Assembly: GCA_013911975.1 (NCBI GenBank)
Contig: JACESF010000014.1
Coordinates: 1 to 64,000 of the forward strand
Length of the DNA: 64,000 bases
Origin: Hyphomicrobiales bacterium
GTDB taxonomy: Bacteria > Pseudomonadota > Alphaproteobacteria > Rhizobiales > Xanthobacteraceae
Reading direction: 5' to 3'
Shown: in pieces, positions 27,166 through 36,330 of the stretch
How the letters are laid out: every line of letters begins with the position of its first letter
How positions within the stretch are numbered: position 1 is the stretch's first letter
The notes under the pieces: generated by a model
Told to the model about the DNA's origin: nothing
Databases searched by the model: none
Seen by the model: the letters and a program-made list of their open reading frames with translations, nothing else
Translations under genes and position numbers: made by a program

Positions 27166-29550
27166 TCAGCGGCGGAAGCCGCCGCCGAACCGCTCGCCGC
27201 CGCTGAACGAGCGCTGGCCAGACCAGTCGCGCGCCTGGCGCTCGCTGTCGAGGTGCTGGCTGTTGAACGAGCGGTCCACGGGCTGCCAGCCATTGCTGGT
27301 GGCGCGGCTCCACTGGCCGTTGTCGTGCTGGTACACGTTGCCGTCATGGTCGGCATAGACGTTGCCGTTGTTCCAGGCCACCGAGTTCCCGGTGCGCTGG
27401 TTGGTGGCGACGCCCTTGCTGTCCACGCTCACCTGCCCGTTCTCGCGCGAGACCGAGGTGGTGGAGGCATGGGCGGTGCCGGCGGTGGGGTTGGCACCCG
27501 CCGAAGCGCGGTTGGCGTCGAAATTGCCGGTATAGGCATTGCCGGTCACGGAGGCGCTGGAGGCCCCGCGCGCGCCGGTATAGGGATTGTACCGGCTGGT
27601 GTCGCGGGCGCCCGCATAATTGCCCGTATAGGGGTTGAAGCCGCCCGCCTCCCGGCCCGCCACGTTGGTGCCGTTGGCGGTGGTGCCGAAGCCGGAGCGC
27701 GCGCCCCATTGCGTGCCGTTCCAGGTGGTGCCCCAGGCGCTGTTCACGGTCGCCGAGCCGCCCCAGCGGCCATAGATGTTGGCCTGGTTCACGTTGGTAT
27801 AGCCCCAGTGCCCATAGGGGGCGGCGCCCCAATAGGGGCCCCAGAAGGGCGTGACGGCGGCGCCCCAGGCCCAGCCGGCGGCGAAGCCGAAGCCGAAGCC
27901 CACCGCGGAGCCCAGCGCGAAGCCGGCGCCGTAGCCATAGGTGGCGGGGCAGGAATACCAGTAGTTCACGCCCGCCCAGCCGGTGCAGCTATAGCCGGTG
28001 CCGTAGACCACCGTGCCGCCGGGGGCGACGACGACGCCCATATAGCCGGGGGTGTAGCCCACGACCACGGTCTCGGGCTGCACGGAATAGACCCGCACAT
28101 AGGTGACGTAATGCACCGGGGAGGAGACCGGGATGGTGTAGATGGCGGGGGGAACCGCCGCCGCGACCACCCAGGGCCCGGCCGGCGAACGGGCGGTGAA
28201 CCACACGCCGTTCACCACCACGTAATAGCTCTCCGGCCCCACCATGATCACCGGATAGGGCGTGTTGACCGCATATTTCAGCGCCGTGCCCTCGATGGGG
28301 GTGAATTGCGGCGCGCCGCCCGAATAGGTGACGGTCGTTGTGGCGCTGCGCTTGACGCTCGATGTCTGCGGGATGGTGGCGGCGATGGCCGCCTCCTTGG
28401 CCTGCGGAGTGCCGGCCACGGACACCAGCACGTTGGCCTGGGGATCCTTGGGCGAGATCTTCGCGAAGTCGGCGGGCAGGGCGTCGGAGGCGACGAAGGT
28501 CCAGGGGCCGTCCATGCTCGCCGCCTTGAACCAGCGGCCCGAGATCAGCACGTAGAAGGTGTTGCTGGCAGTCTCCATGAACACCGCATGGTCGGCATTG
28601 CTCATGGAGAGGAGCTGCGTTCCCGCCACCGGCAGCATCTGGGGCTGGCCGTTGGTCTGGATCAGCTCGGTGGGCACCAGCGACACCAGGATGGCGGGCG
28701 GCGGCACGATGGGCTTGCCGTCCTTGTTCAGCAGCGGGTCGGCCGGGGTCTGCTTCAGCGCGGCCTTGGCGGCGGCCTGGAGATCGGCCGAGGGATTGGG
28801 GTTCACCACGAACGTGCCGGCGAGCTGGCCGCTCTGGTACCAGGCGCCGGCCGCCTGGAGGTGGAACACGCCGTTGGCATCGTGGAGGATGAGCGCGCGG
28901 GTATTGATGACGCGCTGGAAGGTGGGGGCGCCGTCCACGGAGCGCATGGAGGGCTCGCCGGAAATGGGCACCAGGATGGTGGCGGTATCGGTGAAGACGA
29001 TGCGCGGCGGGGTGTTGTCCACCGGCTGCGTGCGCAGCTCGGCGATCTTCTGGTTCACCGCATAGCTCGCCTGCAACTGGTCGAGCCGCACCACGAGGCC
29101 GCTCTTGGGCAGGCGCTGGTCGATGGCGGACTTCACCAGGGCGGCCTTGTCGGGCGCGGTGACCACTTCCACCTTGTCGACGTTGATATTGTCGAGCCGC
29201 ACGAGGCCCGCCGCCTTGTCGATGGTGGCGGTGGCCACGAAATGGGCGAAGCCGTAGGTGGGCGTGCCGTCCTTGGGGCCGATGGCCAGGGCGGAGCGGC
29301 CGGTGATGCTGTTGCCGTCCCAGGTCTCGATCTGGGGCTGGTAGATTTCGAGCCGGTTGCCGTCCACGTCGAAATCGCGGGGCCAGGCGACGCCGTTGGC
29401 GCCGAGCGGGGCGTTCTGGGCGCCGGGCTGCGCCGGAGCCGCCTGTTGCGCATAGGCACCGGTGGGCAGAACCAATCCGGACACGGCCAGGGCCATCACG
29501 GCCGTGCGTCCCGCGAGCCGTCCCTGTGCCATCAATTGCGCGAAGTCCAT
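27166..29550 (-). CDS. Large exported protein of unknown function, Gly/Tyr/Trp-rich
   Basis: The 794-aa protein has a signal peptide (to about residue 35, PTGAYAQ). The first 450 residues look like a folded periplasmic domain with repeated blocks of the type TFYVLISGRWFKAASMDGPW and YYVVVNGVWFTARSPAGPW. Residues about 490-600 are a low-complexity Gly/Tyr/Trp/Ala region (YGYGAGFALGSAVGFGFGF). The C-terminus (about 600-794) is Asn/Thr/Ser/Gly-rich with FNPYTGNYAG repeats and ends in GGGFRR. Similar proteins in this order have sometimes been called carbohydrate-binding or autotransporter-like, without proof. Start ATG 29550 follows AAGGAGGT. Confidence 0.75.
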   Translation of the reverse strand: MDFAQLMAQGRLAGRTAVMALAVSGLVLPTGAYAQQAAPAQPGAQNAPLGANGVAWPRDFDVDGNRLEIYQPQIETWDGNSITGRSALAIGPKDGTPTYGFAHFVATATIDKAAGLVRLDNINVDKVEVVTAPDKAALVKSAIDQRLPKSGLVVRLDQLQASYAVNQKIAELRTQPVDNTPPRIVFTDTATILVPISGEPSMRSVDGAPTFQRVINTRALILHDANGVFHLQAAGAWYQSGQLAGTFVVNPNPSADLQAAAKAALKQTPADPLLNKDGKPIVPPPAILVSLVPTELIQTNGQPQMLPVAGTQLLSMSNADHAVFMETASNTFYVLISGRWFKAASMDGPWTFVASDALPADFAKISPKDPQANVLVSVAGTPQAKEAAIAATIPQTSSVKRSATTTVTYSGGAPQFTPIEGTALKYAVNTPYPVIMVGPESYYVVVNGVWFTARSPAGPWVVAAAVPPAIYTIPVSSPVHYVTYVRVYSVQPETVVVGYTPGYMGVVVAPGGTVVYGTGYSCTGWAGVNYWYSCPATYGYGAGFALGSAVGFGFGFAAGWAWGAAVTPFWGPYWGAAPYGHWGYTNVNQANIYGRWGGSATVNSAWGTTWNGTQWGARSGFGTTANGTNVAGREAGGFNPYTGNYAGARDTSRYNPYTGARGASSASVTGNAYTGNFDANRASAGANPTAGTAHASTTSVSRENGQVSVDSKGVATNQRTGNSVAWNNGNVYADHDGNVYQHDNGQWSRATSNGWQPVDRSFNSQHLDSERQARDWSGQRSFSGGERFGGGFRR

Positions 29551-29861
29551 GGGTGACCTCCTTCGGCCCTCAGCCGTGGGCGGAGGACTAGCACCTTCCC
29601 TGACCACCGTCAGCGTGACGGCGGGGAAGATGGACAAATGTTTAGGACACTTTTTGACCCATCACCGGCTGTCGCCGGGCGGCTCCTGACGTTATGCGCG
29701 CAGGCCGTGATGGGCGCTCGGGATCCGAAAACCGAGGGGGAAACCGGCGTGTTCCGGGGGGGCGGGGTAGGCTTTTACGGTGCGCGTGGCTGGAATGCGC
29801 GGCCCCGCCTTGCCTCCCGTCCCGTTCGCGGCTAAGCCGCGCGGAGGATCGGAAGGACACC
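29551..29861. other. Divergent intergenic region
   Basis: These 311 bp separate the exported-protein gene (minus) from purM (plus) and must hold both promoters. I could not identify convincing -35/-10 pairs or a known riboswitch. GGAAGGA lies just before purM. Confidence 0.4.
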
Positions 29862-30923
29862 ATGGCGCAGGACGGCCTCAATTATCGCGATGCGGGCGTC
29901 GATATCGACGCGGGCAACCGGCTTGTGGATCTCATCAAGCCGCTGGTGAAGGCAACCGCGCGGCCGGGCGCCGACGCGGATATCGGCGGCTTCGGCGGCG
30001 TGTTCGACCTGAAGCGGGCGGGCTTCTCGGACCCGCTCCTGGTGGCCACCACCGACGGCGTGGGCACCAAGCTGAAGATCGCCATCGAGACCGGCAAGCA
30101 CGACACGATCGGCATCGACCTCGTGGCCATGTGCGTGAACGACCTCGTGGTGCAGGGCGCCGAGCCGCTCTTCTTCCTCGACTATTTCGCCACCGGCCAT
30201 CTCACGCCGGACGTGGGCGCGCAGATCGTGCGCGGCATCGCGCTCGCCTGCAAGGAGAGCGGCTGCGCGCTCGTGGGCGGCGAGACCGCCGAGATGCCCG
30301 GCATGTATGCCGAGGGCGACTATGACCTCGCGGGCTTTTCCGTGGGCGCGGTGGAGCGGCCGAACCTGCTGCCCCGTCCCGATGTCCAGGCGGGCGACGT
30401 GATCCTCGGCCTCGCCTCCGCTGGCGTGCATTCCAACGGCTATTCCCTGGTGCGCCGCGTGGTGGAGCGGGCCGGCCTCGGCTGGCATGATCCCGCGCCC
30501 TTCGCCCCGGGCGAGAGCGTGGGCGCGGCCCTGCTGACCCCCACCCGCCTCTATGTGAAGAGCGTGCTGTCCGTGATCCGCGCCACGGGCGCGGTGAAGG
30601 CGCTGGCCCACATCACGGGCGGCGGCATCACGGAAAACCTGCCCCGCGTGCTGCCCAAGGGCACCGTGGCGCGCATCGACCTCGGCAACCTCGTGGTGCC
30701 TCCCGTGTTCCGCTGGCTCGCGCAGGCGGGCGGCGTGGCGCCGGAAGAGATGCTGCGCGCCTTCAATTGCGGGATCGGCATGGCCGTGGTGGTGCCCGCG
30801 GAGGCCGAGGAGACGGTGGCGGCCGCCTTCGCCGAGGCCGGTGAGACGGTGGCGCGGCTCGGCGTGATCGAGCCCGGCGAGGGCGCGGCGCACGTGGTCT
30901 ATGAGGGTCGCCTCGGCCTGTGA
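29862..30923 (+). CDS. purM: Phosphoribosylformylglycinamidine cyclo-ligase PurM
   Basis: PurM makes 5-aminoimidazole ribonucleotide from FGAM with ATP, step five of purine synthesis. The 353-aa product shows the AIRS family blocks: [52 protein letters not shown] and [14 protein letters not shown]. The ATG at 29862 is chosen because of the GGAAGGA site and the canonical N-terminus; the frame remains open upstream. purN follows 95 bp later. Confidence 0.96.
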   Translation: MAQDGLNYRDAGVDIDAGNRLVDLIKPLVKATARPGADADIGGFGGVFDLKRAGFSDPLLVATTDGVGTKLKIAIETGKHDTIGIDLVAMCVNDLVVQGAEPLFFLDYFATGHLTPDVGAQIVRGIALACKESGCALVGGETAEMPGMYAEGDYDLAGFSVGAVERPNLLPRPDVQAGDVILGLASAGVHSNGYSLVRRVVERAGLGWHDPAPFAPGESVGAALLTPTRLYVKSVLSVIRATGAVKALAHITGGGITENLPRVLPKGTVARIDLGNLVVPPVFRWLAQAGGVAPEEMLRAFNCGIGMAVVVPAEAEETVAAAFAEAGETVARLGVIEPGEGAAHVVYEGRLGL

Positions 30924-31018
30924 GCGGGCCGCGCGCCGGGCCGGTTTTGCATCCACCGGCCGGGCATGGTCTAGATGATGAGGGGGCGGGCCCCCGGAAG
31001 TTGCGTGGCTGGGATAAA

Positions 31019-31669
31019 ATGCAGAAGAAGCGCACGGCGATCCTGATTTCGGGGCGCGGCTCCAATATGTCCGCTCTCATGGCAGCGGCCGAGGCGCCCG
31101 ACTTTCCTGCCGAGATCTCGCTCGTCATCTCCAACCGACCCGATGCGGCGGGCCTCCAGGTGGCGGCGGACGCCGGCATCCCCACGCTGGTTCTGAACCA
31201 TCGCGACTTCGCCGACCGCATCGCCTTCGATGCCTCGCTGGACGCCCATCTGCGCATCGAGAGCATCGACATCGTCTGCCTCGCCGGCTTCATGCGCCTG
31301 CTCACCCCCTGGCTGGTGGAGCGCTGGCGCAACCGGATGATCAACGTCCATCCCTCGCTGCTGCCCGCCTTCCCCGGCCTCGACACCCATGGCCGGGCTC
31401 TGGAGGCGGGGGTGCGCTTCCACGGCTGCACGGTGCATTTCGTGCGGCCCGAAATGGACAGCGGCCCCATCATCCTCCAGGCGGCGGTGCCGGTTCTCCC
31501 CCAGGACGATCCGGACGGCCTCGCCGCCCGCGTCCTGCGCCAGGAGCACGCCATCTACCCCGCCGCCCTGCGCCTGCTGGCCGCCGGCCTTCTGCATGTG
31601 GAGAACGAGCGGGTGGAGATCGAGGGGGCGCGCTTCCCCGAACAGCCTTTGGTCTCGCCCACCGCCTGA
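31019..31669 (+). CDS. purN: Phosphoribosylglycinamide formyltransferase PurN
   Basis: PurN transfers a formyl group from 10-formyl-tetrahydrofolate to GAR, step three of purine synthesis. The 216-aa product has the phosphate-binding ISGRGSNM loop, the folate-site LAGFMRLL, and the catalytic INVHPSLLPAFPG...DSGPII blocks (Asn, His and Asp in place). It pairs with purM in one operon, as is usual. Confidence 0.95.
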   Translation: MQKKRTAILISGRGSNMSALMAAAEAPDFPAEISLVISNRPDAAGLQVAADAGIPTLVLNHRDFADRIAFDASLDAHLRIESIDIVCLAGFMRLLTPWLVERWRNRMINVHPSLLPAFPGLDTHGRALEAGVRFHGCTVHFVRPEMDSGPIILQAAVPVLPQDDPDGLAARVLRQEHAIYPAALRLLAAGLLHVENERVEIEGARFPEQPLVSPTA

Positions 31670-31703
31670 TCCGGCTCGCGCGGCGTTTCAGAAAATGCGC
31701 CCG

Positions 31704-31774
31704 GCACCGGCCATGGGCCGGTCCAAGCCCGCGCGGCGCCTGAGCGAAGCCGCCATGCACCGGCCATGGGCCGG
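31704..31774. repeat. Pair of 18-bp direct repeats, each palindromic
   Basis: GCACCGGCCATGGGCCGG occurs at 31704-31721 and 31757-31774, and each copy contains the near-palindrome CCGGCCATGGGCCGG. They lie between the convergent purN and the molybdopterin oxidoreductase gene, where they may act in transcript ends. Confidence 0.7.
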
Positions 31775-31791
31775 CGCCGCCCAACTGACCC

Positions 31792-33876
31792 TCAGACCAG
31801 CTTCTCGATCCGCACCCGGTTGTCGTGAAAGGCCGCGCCGCCCGCCGGCGCCACCGGGTCCGCGCCCGTGAGCGTGTTGATGCCGCGCCCGCCTTCGTGG
31901 GCGTGGTTGGGCTTGATCTGCTCGGACACCACCACGCCGCGCCGCAGCCCGTCGAACAAGCGCACCGCCAGCACCACCCGGCCGCGCGGGTTGGACACCG
32001 CCACCGTGTCGCCTGCGCCGATGCCGAGGTCCGCCGCGTCTTCCGGATGAATGAGCAGCGAGGGCGCCCCCTCGCGTGTGACGGAGGTGGGCGTCTCGGT
32101 GAAGGTGGTGTTGAGGAAGTTGCGCGCGGGCGCCGTCACCAGCCGGAAGGGATGCTCCGCCGTCGCCTCCTCGATCACCGTCCAATGGTCCGGCAGCGCG
32201 GGCATGTCGGCCACCGGGCCGAAGCTGCCGGGGGTGGGGATGGGGATACGGCTCCAGTCCGGCTTCAGGCGGAAGCGCCCGTCGCGATGGCCGAAGCCCT
32301 TCAGGTAGTGGGCGGTCTCGAAATCCGGCTGCACGTCCAGGAAGCGCGCCGCCTCCAGCTCCGCGAGGGTGCCGCGTCCTGACTCCTGCAAAGTGCGGTC
32401 GATCAGCTCGCGCGGCGTGAGCGCGAAGCCGGGATGCTCCACTCCGAGCCGCGCGGCAAGCGCACAGACGACGTCGTGGTTGGAGCGGCATTCGCCCGGC
32501 GGCTCGGTGAGCTTGGGGCCGAGCAGGATGTGCTGGTGCCCGCCTGCCGTATAGAAATCGTCGTGCTCGGTGAACATGGTGGCGGGCAGGACGATATCGG
32601 CGTAGCGGGCCGTGTCGGTCATGAAATGCTCGTGCACCGCCACGAACAGGTCCTCGCGGGCGAAGCCCCGCCGCACCTTCTCCTGGTCCGGCGCCACGGT
32701 GACGGGATTGGTGTTCTGGATGAACAGCGCCTTCACCGGCGGGCCGCCCGCCAGCGCGTCCTCCTCCCCGCACAGGATGGGGCCGATGCGCGACTGGTCG
32801 AGCGCCCGCGTGCGCGGGTCACGCAGGTCCAGCCCCTCGATCATGGACTTGCGCAGGCCATAGATGCCCGAATTGGAATGGAACGCGCCGCCGCCCTCGT
32901 GCTGCCAGGCGCCCGAGACCACGGGGATGGAGGTGACGGCGTGCATGTTCACCGCGCCGTTGCGGCTGCGGGAGAGGCCGTAGCCGATGCGGAAATAGGC
33001 CCGGGGCGTCTCCCCCACGAGGCGGGCGAACGCCTCGATCTCCTCCACCGACAGGCCGGTGATGGCGGAGGCCCAGGCCGGGTCGCGGGTGGCGAGATGG
33101 GCTTCCAGTTCTTCCGCGCCCGAGGCGAAGCGGGCGAGATAGGCGCGGTCCGCCGTCCCGTCGCGGAACAGCACATGCATGACGGCGCAGGCCAGCGCGC
33201 CGTCGGTGCCGGGGCGCAGCAGCAGCGGAATGTCCGCCTGCTCCATGGTGGGGGTGCGATAGACGTCCACCACCGCGATCTTCGCTCCGCGCTCCTTCCG
33301 GGCCTTCGCCGCGTGGGCCATGACATTGACCTGGGTGGACACCGCGTTGGTGCCCCAGATGACCACGAGGTCCGAGCGGCCCATCTCGCGCGGGTCGGCG
33401 CCCGCGAGGCGCCCCGTGCCGGCCATGTAGCCGGTCCAGGCGGGGTTGACGCAGATGGTCGAGAAGAAGCGCGAATAGCCCTTGGCGTGCGTCAGCCGGT
33501 TGATGCCGTCGCGCATCACATGGCCCATGGTGCCGGCATAGAAATAGGGCCAGACCGATTGCGCCCCGTGGCTGCGCTCGGCCTCCAGCAGCCCCTCGGC
33601 GATCCGGTCCAGCGCGTCGTCCCAGGAGATGGGCGAGAATGCGCCGGAGCCCTTGGGGCCGGTGCGGGCGAGGGGGACGGTGAGCCGGTCCGGGTGGTGC
33701 GCCCGCTCCGCATAGCGCGCCACCTTCGCGCAGATGACGCCCGCCGTGTAGCTGTTGTCCGCCGCCCCGCGCACCCGGCCCATGCGGCCGTCTTGCTTGA
33801 TCTCCACCTCCAGCGCGCAGGTGGAGGGGCAGTCGTGGGGGCAGGCGGAGGCGCGGATCGCCACATGCTTGGTCAT
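31792..33876 (-). CDS. Molybdopterin-dependent oxidoreductase
   Basis: The 694-aa protein belongs to the DMSO-reductase/formate-dehydrogenase superfamily with bis-MGD cofactor. A 4Fe-4S site is formed by C12, C16, C20 and C49 (CPHDCPSTC ... VICAK). Molybdopterin-binding blocks include VVIWGTNAVSTQVN and a C-terminal dinucleotide-binding domain (about 575-694, DLGIGAGDTVAVSNPRGRV). There is no Tat signal, so it is cytoplasmic. No partner subunit or molybdenum gene is adjacent. Substrate is unknown. The ATG at 33876 has GGAG 6-7 bp upstream. Confidence 0.85.
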   Translation of the reverse strand: MTKHVAIRASACPHDCPSTCALEVEIKQDGRMGRVRGAADNSYTAGVICAKVARYAERAHHPDRLTVPLARTGPKGSGAFSPISWDDALDRIAEGLLEAERSHGAQSVWPYFYAGTMGHVMRDGINRLTHAKGYSRFFSTICVNPAWTGYMAGTGRLAGADPREMGRSDLVVIWGTNAVSTQVNVMAHAAKARKERGAKIAVVDVYRTPTMEQADIPLLLRPGTDGALACAVMHVLFRDGTADRAYLARFASGAEELEAHLATRDPAWASAITGLSVEEIEAFARLVGETPRAYFRIGYGLSRSRNGAVNMHAVTSIPVVSGAWQHEGGGAFHSNSGIYGLRKSMIEGLDLRDPRTRALDQSRIGPILCGEEDALAGGPPVKALFIQNTNPVTVAPDQEKVRRGFAREDLFVAVHEHFMTDTARYADIVLPATMFTEHDDFYTAGGHQHILLGPKLTEPPGECRSNHDVVCALAARLGVEHPGFALTPRELIDRTLQESGRGTLAELEAARFLDVQPDFETAHYLKGFGHRDGRFRLKPDWSRIPIPTPGSFGPVADMPALPDHWTVIEEATAEHPFRLVTAPARNFLNTTFTETPTSVTREGAPSLLIHPEDAADLGIGAGDTVAVSNPRGRVVLAVRLFDGLRRGVVVSEQIKPNHAHEGGRGINTLTGADPVAPAGGAAFHDNRVRIEKLV

Positions 33877-33980
33877 CGGGAACTCCGGCAGCCCGGCCCG
33901 CGCGGGCGGAGGGCGCCCGGAACGGACCCGGCGCGAACGCACTGGTCGGCTCCGATCATAGAGAGGTTCTTAAAACGCGT

Positions 33981-34005
33981 CATGGCCGGGCGATGCCCGG
34001 CCATG
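33981..34005. repeat. Dispersed palindromic repeat, short form
   Basis: CATGGCCGGGC and GCCCGGCCATG are perfect 11-bp arms around GAT. The core matches the right arms of the longer repeats at 38670-38760 and 63619-63700. Lying 33 bp after the stop of terC, it could also end that transcript. Confidence 0.7.
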
Positions 34006-34037
34006 CGTGTCTCGTCGGTCGCTTCGGGACAGGAAGC

Positions 34038-34772
34038 TCAGGCTTCCTGCGCCCGGTGGCGCTGGCGCAGGATCCATCCCAGCGCCACCACGAACACCGC
34101 GCCCACGGTGCTTGCGAGGTAATGGGGCAGGTTGGCCGGCTTGATGCCGATGGGCGAATCCTGGTCCGGCTTCACCAGATCGGGGTCGTAGCCCTGCATG
34201 TACTGGAGCGCGACCACGTCGCTCACCACCATCTCGCCCGCGATCCAGCCCAGCAGGGCCGCACCCGCCCACACCAGGATGGGGAAGCGCGTGAGCAGGG
34301 CCATGACCAACTGCGAGCCGGCGATGATGAGCGGAATGGTGAGCAGCAGGCCGAAGATGAACAGTTCGGGATGACCGCGCGAGGCGGCGGCGATGGCCAC
34401 CACGTTGTCGAGGCTCATCACCGCGTCGGCGATGGCGATGGTGCGCACCGCCTTCCACAGGCTGTCCGAGGCTTCCACGTGGTGGGCCTCGCCGCCGCCG
34501 TCGGTCACGAGCTTCACGGCGATCCACAGCAGCAGCAGGCCGCCGGCCACCTTCAGCAGCGGCACGCCCAGGAGATAGGAGACCGCGAGGGCGAACAGGA
34601 TGCGCAGGCCGACCGCCGCGCCCGCGCCCAGCAGGATGCCCCAGCGGCGCTGCTTCTCCGGCAGGGAGCGGCAGGCGAGGGCGATGACGACGGCATTGTC
34701 GCCCGACAGCAGCAGATCGATCCAGATGATCTGCAGCAGCGACAGCCAGAAGGTGGGTGAGGCGAAATCCAT
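34038..34772 (-). CDS. TerC family integral membrane protein (copy 1)
   Basis: The 244-aa protein has about seven membrane helices and the two TerC signatures with acidic residues in the membrane: LLSGDNAVVIALA (about 21-33) and MSLDNVVAIAA (about 119-129). TerC proteins are linked to metal (manganese/calcium) efflux or to tellurite resistance; here no ter genes are adjacent. The next gene upstream is a paralogue. I looked for a yybP-ykoY-type manganese riboswitch in the leader and saw none. Confidence 0.85.
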   Translation of the reverse strand: MDFASPTFWLSLLQIIWIDLLLSGDNAVVIALACRSLPEKQRRWGILLGAGAAVGLRILFALAVSYLLGVPLLKVAGGLLLLWIAVKLVTDGGGEAHHVEASDSLWKAVRTIAIADAVMSLDNVVAIAAASRGHPELFIFGLLLTIPLIIAGSQLVMALLTRFPILVWAGAALLGWIAGEMVVSDVVALQYMQGYDPDLVKPDQDSPIGIKPANLPHYLASTVGAVFVVALGWILRQRHRAQEA

Positions 34773-34876
34773 CGCGGTCCTCTTCGATTTCGTGGCCGGC
34801 GCTGCGGCTCAAACGTCAGAACGGAGATCGGGAAAACGTGGTTGCATCATTCCGCAACGGAAAGCAGAACGCGAAG

Positions 34877-34902
34877 AAAAAGGGACGCGAGCGTCCCTTT
34901 TT
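34877..34902 (-). terminator. Bidirectional terminator between the two terC genes
   Basis: AAAAAGGGACG and CGTCCCTTTTT form a perfect 11-bp stem with loop CGAG, giving a T-tract on either strand. It lies 12 bp after the stop of the second terC gene (minus strand), so the two paralogues are separate transcripts. Confidence 0.9.
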
Positions 34903-34914
34903 CGTGGTCCGGTA

Positions 34915-35613
34915 TCAACCTTCGCCGTGGGCCTTGGCCTTGCGCAGGCGGCCGACGCCATAGGCGATGCCCACCACCAGCAAGGCGCAGAGGGCAGCCA
35001 CGGGATATTCCCAATGGTGGGCGACATCTACCCCGCCGATGCGGTCCATGACGGCGCTGTCGGTCAGCAGCATCTCGCCCGCCACCCAGCCGAGCAGCGC
35101 GGCGCCGGCCCACACGAGCAGCGGGAACCGGTCCAGCACGGCCATGACCAGCGAGGAGCCCGCGATGATGAGCGGGATGGAGATGGCAAGGCCGAGGCCC
35201 AGCAGCAGCCAGCTTCCGTTGGCCACCGCCGCCACCGCCACCACATTGTCGAGGCTCATGACGATGTCGGCCACGGCCACCGTGCCCACCGCCTTCCAGA
35301 GGCTCTCGCTCGCCTCAACCGTCTCGTCGCCGCCGTCGTCGGGCAAGGCGAGGTCCACGGCGATGTACATGAGCGCCAGCGAGCCGATGAGCTTCAGCCA
35401 GGGCAGAGCCAGCAGCGTCGCGACGATGCCGGTGAACAGGATGCGAAGGCCCACCGCGACGCCGGCGCCGGTGATGATGCCCCATTTGCGGGTCTTCTCC
35501 GGCAGCGAACGGCACGCCATGGCGATCACCACGGCATTGTCGCCCGAGAGCAGGATGTTGATCCAAATGATCTGTATCAGCGCCAGCCATAGCGCCGGAG
35601 AGTCGAGCGACAT
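34915..35613 (-). CDS. TerC family integral membrane protein (copy 2)
   Basis: The 232-aa paralogue of the preceding protein keeps the same signatures, LLSGDNAVVIAMA and MSLDNVVAVAA, and about seven membrane helices. It is shorter at the C-terminus, which ends in the basic GRLRKAKAHGEG. Start ATG 35613 is supported by the shared N-terminus and an AGGGGAA site. Tandem position suggests a local duplication followed by divergence. Confidence 0.85.
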   Translation of the reverse strand: MSLDSPALWLALIQIIWINILLSGDNAVVIAMACRSLPEKTRKWGIITGAGVAVGLRILFTGIVATLLALPWLKLIGSLALMYIAVDLALPDDGGDETVEASESLWKAVGTVAVADIVMSLDNVVAVAAVANGSWLLLGLGLAISIPLIIAGSSLVMAVLDRFPLLVWAGAALLGWVAGEMLLTDSAVMDRIGGVDVAHHWEYPVAALCALLVVGIAYGVGRLRKAKAHGEG

Positions 35614-35741
35614 CGTTCCCCTTCCTCGCCTTCGCGTTTCCTCAGGCATACAGGCGTCTGGTGCGCCGTATTATGGATGCCTCAGAGGAAAGCTACTGGA
35701 CGCTGCAAATCCCCACAACCAAAACCGGACATCGCATCCGC

Positions 35742-35787
35742 AAAAAGAATATTGCGACGCGGCCGGCTCAGCCGCTCGCGTCGCAAT
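35742..35787 (-). terminator. Terminator after ndk
   Basis: On the minus strand ATTGCGACGCG pairs with CGCGTCGCAAT (11-bp perfect stem) around a 15-nt partly paired loop, followed by ATTCTTTTT. It lies 16 bp after the ndk stop. Confidence 0.88.
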
Positions 35788-35803
35788 CCTGTCAGGCCGG
35801 TCG

Positions 35804-36226
35804 TCAGCCGACGATTTCGTTGCCCGAGAAGAACTGGGCGATCTCGATCGCCGCGTTCTCGACGCTGTCGGAGCCATGGACTGAATTGGCCTCGATGGAC
35901 TCGGCGAACAGCTTGCGCAGGGTGCCTTCCGCCGCATTGGCGGGATTGGTGGCGCCCATGACTTCGCGATACTTCGCCACCGCGCCTTCGCCTTCCAGGA
36001 CCTGGACCACGACCGGGCCGGAGGTCATGAAGGCGACGAGGTCCGCAAAGAAGGGACGCTCGCGATGCACGCCGTAGAAGGTCTCGGCCTGGGCGCGGGT
36101 CATCTCGATCCGCTTCTGGGCGACGATGCGCAGCCCGGCCTTTTCGATGACGGCATTGACGGCACCGGTCAGGTTGCGGCGCGTCGCGTCGGGTTTGATG
36201 ATCGAGAAGGTGCGCTCGATCGCCAT
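35804..36226 (-). CDS. ndk: Nucleoside diphosphate kinase
   Basis: Ndk exchanges gamma-phosphates between nucleoside di- and triphosphates through a phosphohistidine. The 140-aa product is of normal length with TFSIIKPDA at the N-terminus and the active-site histidine in NSVHGSDS (H117). Start ATG 36226 has AGGA 8 bp upstream. It is followed by its own terminator. Confidence 0.97.
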   Translation of the reverse strand: MAIERTFSIIKPDATRRNLTGAVNAVIEKAGLRIVAQKRIEMTRAQAETFYGVHRERPFFADLVAFMTSGPVVVQVLEGEGAVAKYREVMGATNPANAAEGTLRKLFAESIEANSVHGSDSVENAAIEIAQFFSGNEIVG

Positions 36227-36330
36227 GATCACCGTCCTATTATGTTTAGAAAATCGTAAACCCGCGCCAGCGCGCGGACGGCGGTCCTTAGCAGCGATGC
36301 CCCGCCACGGCAAGCGAGGCGGTTCGCCTC

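Noticed and set aside
29694..29861. Upstream extension of purM by 56 codons
   Set aside because: The canonical PurM N-terminus begins at 29862 after GGAAGGA; the extension has no resemblance to the family.
34773..34876. Manganese (yybP-ykoY) riboswitch before terC
   Set aside because: The leader is short and I could not find the conserved core of this riboswitch.
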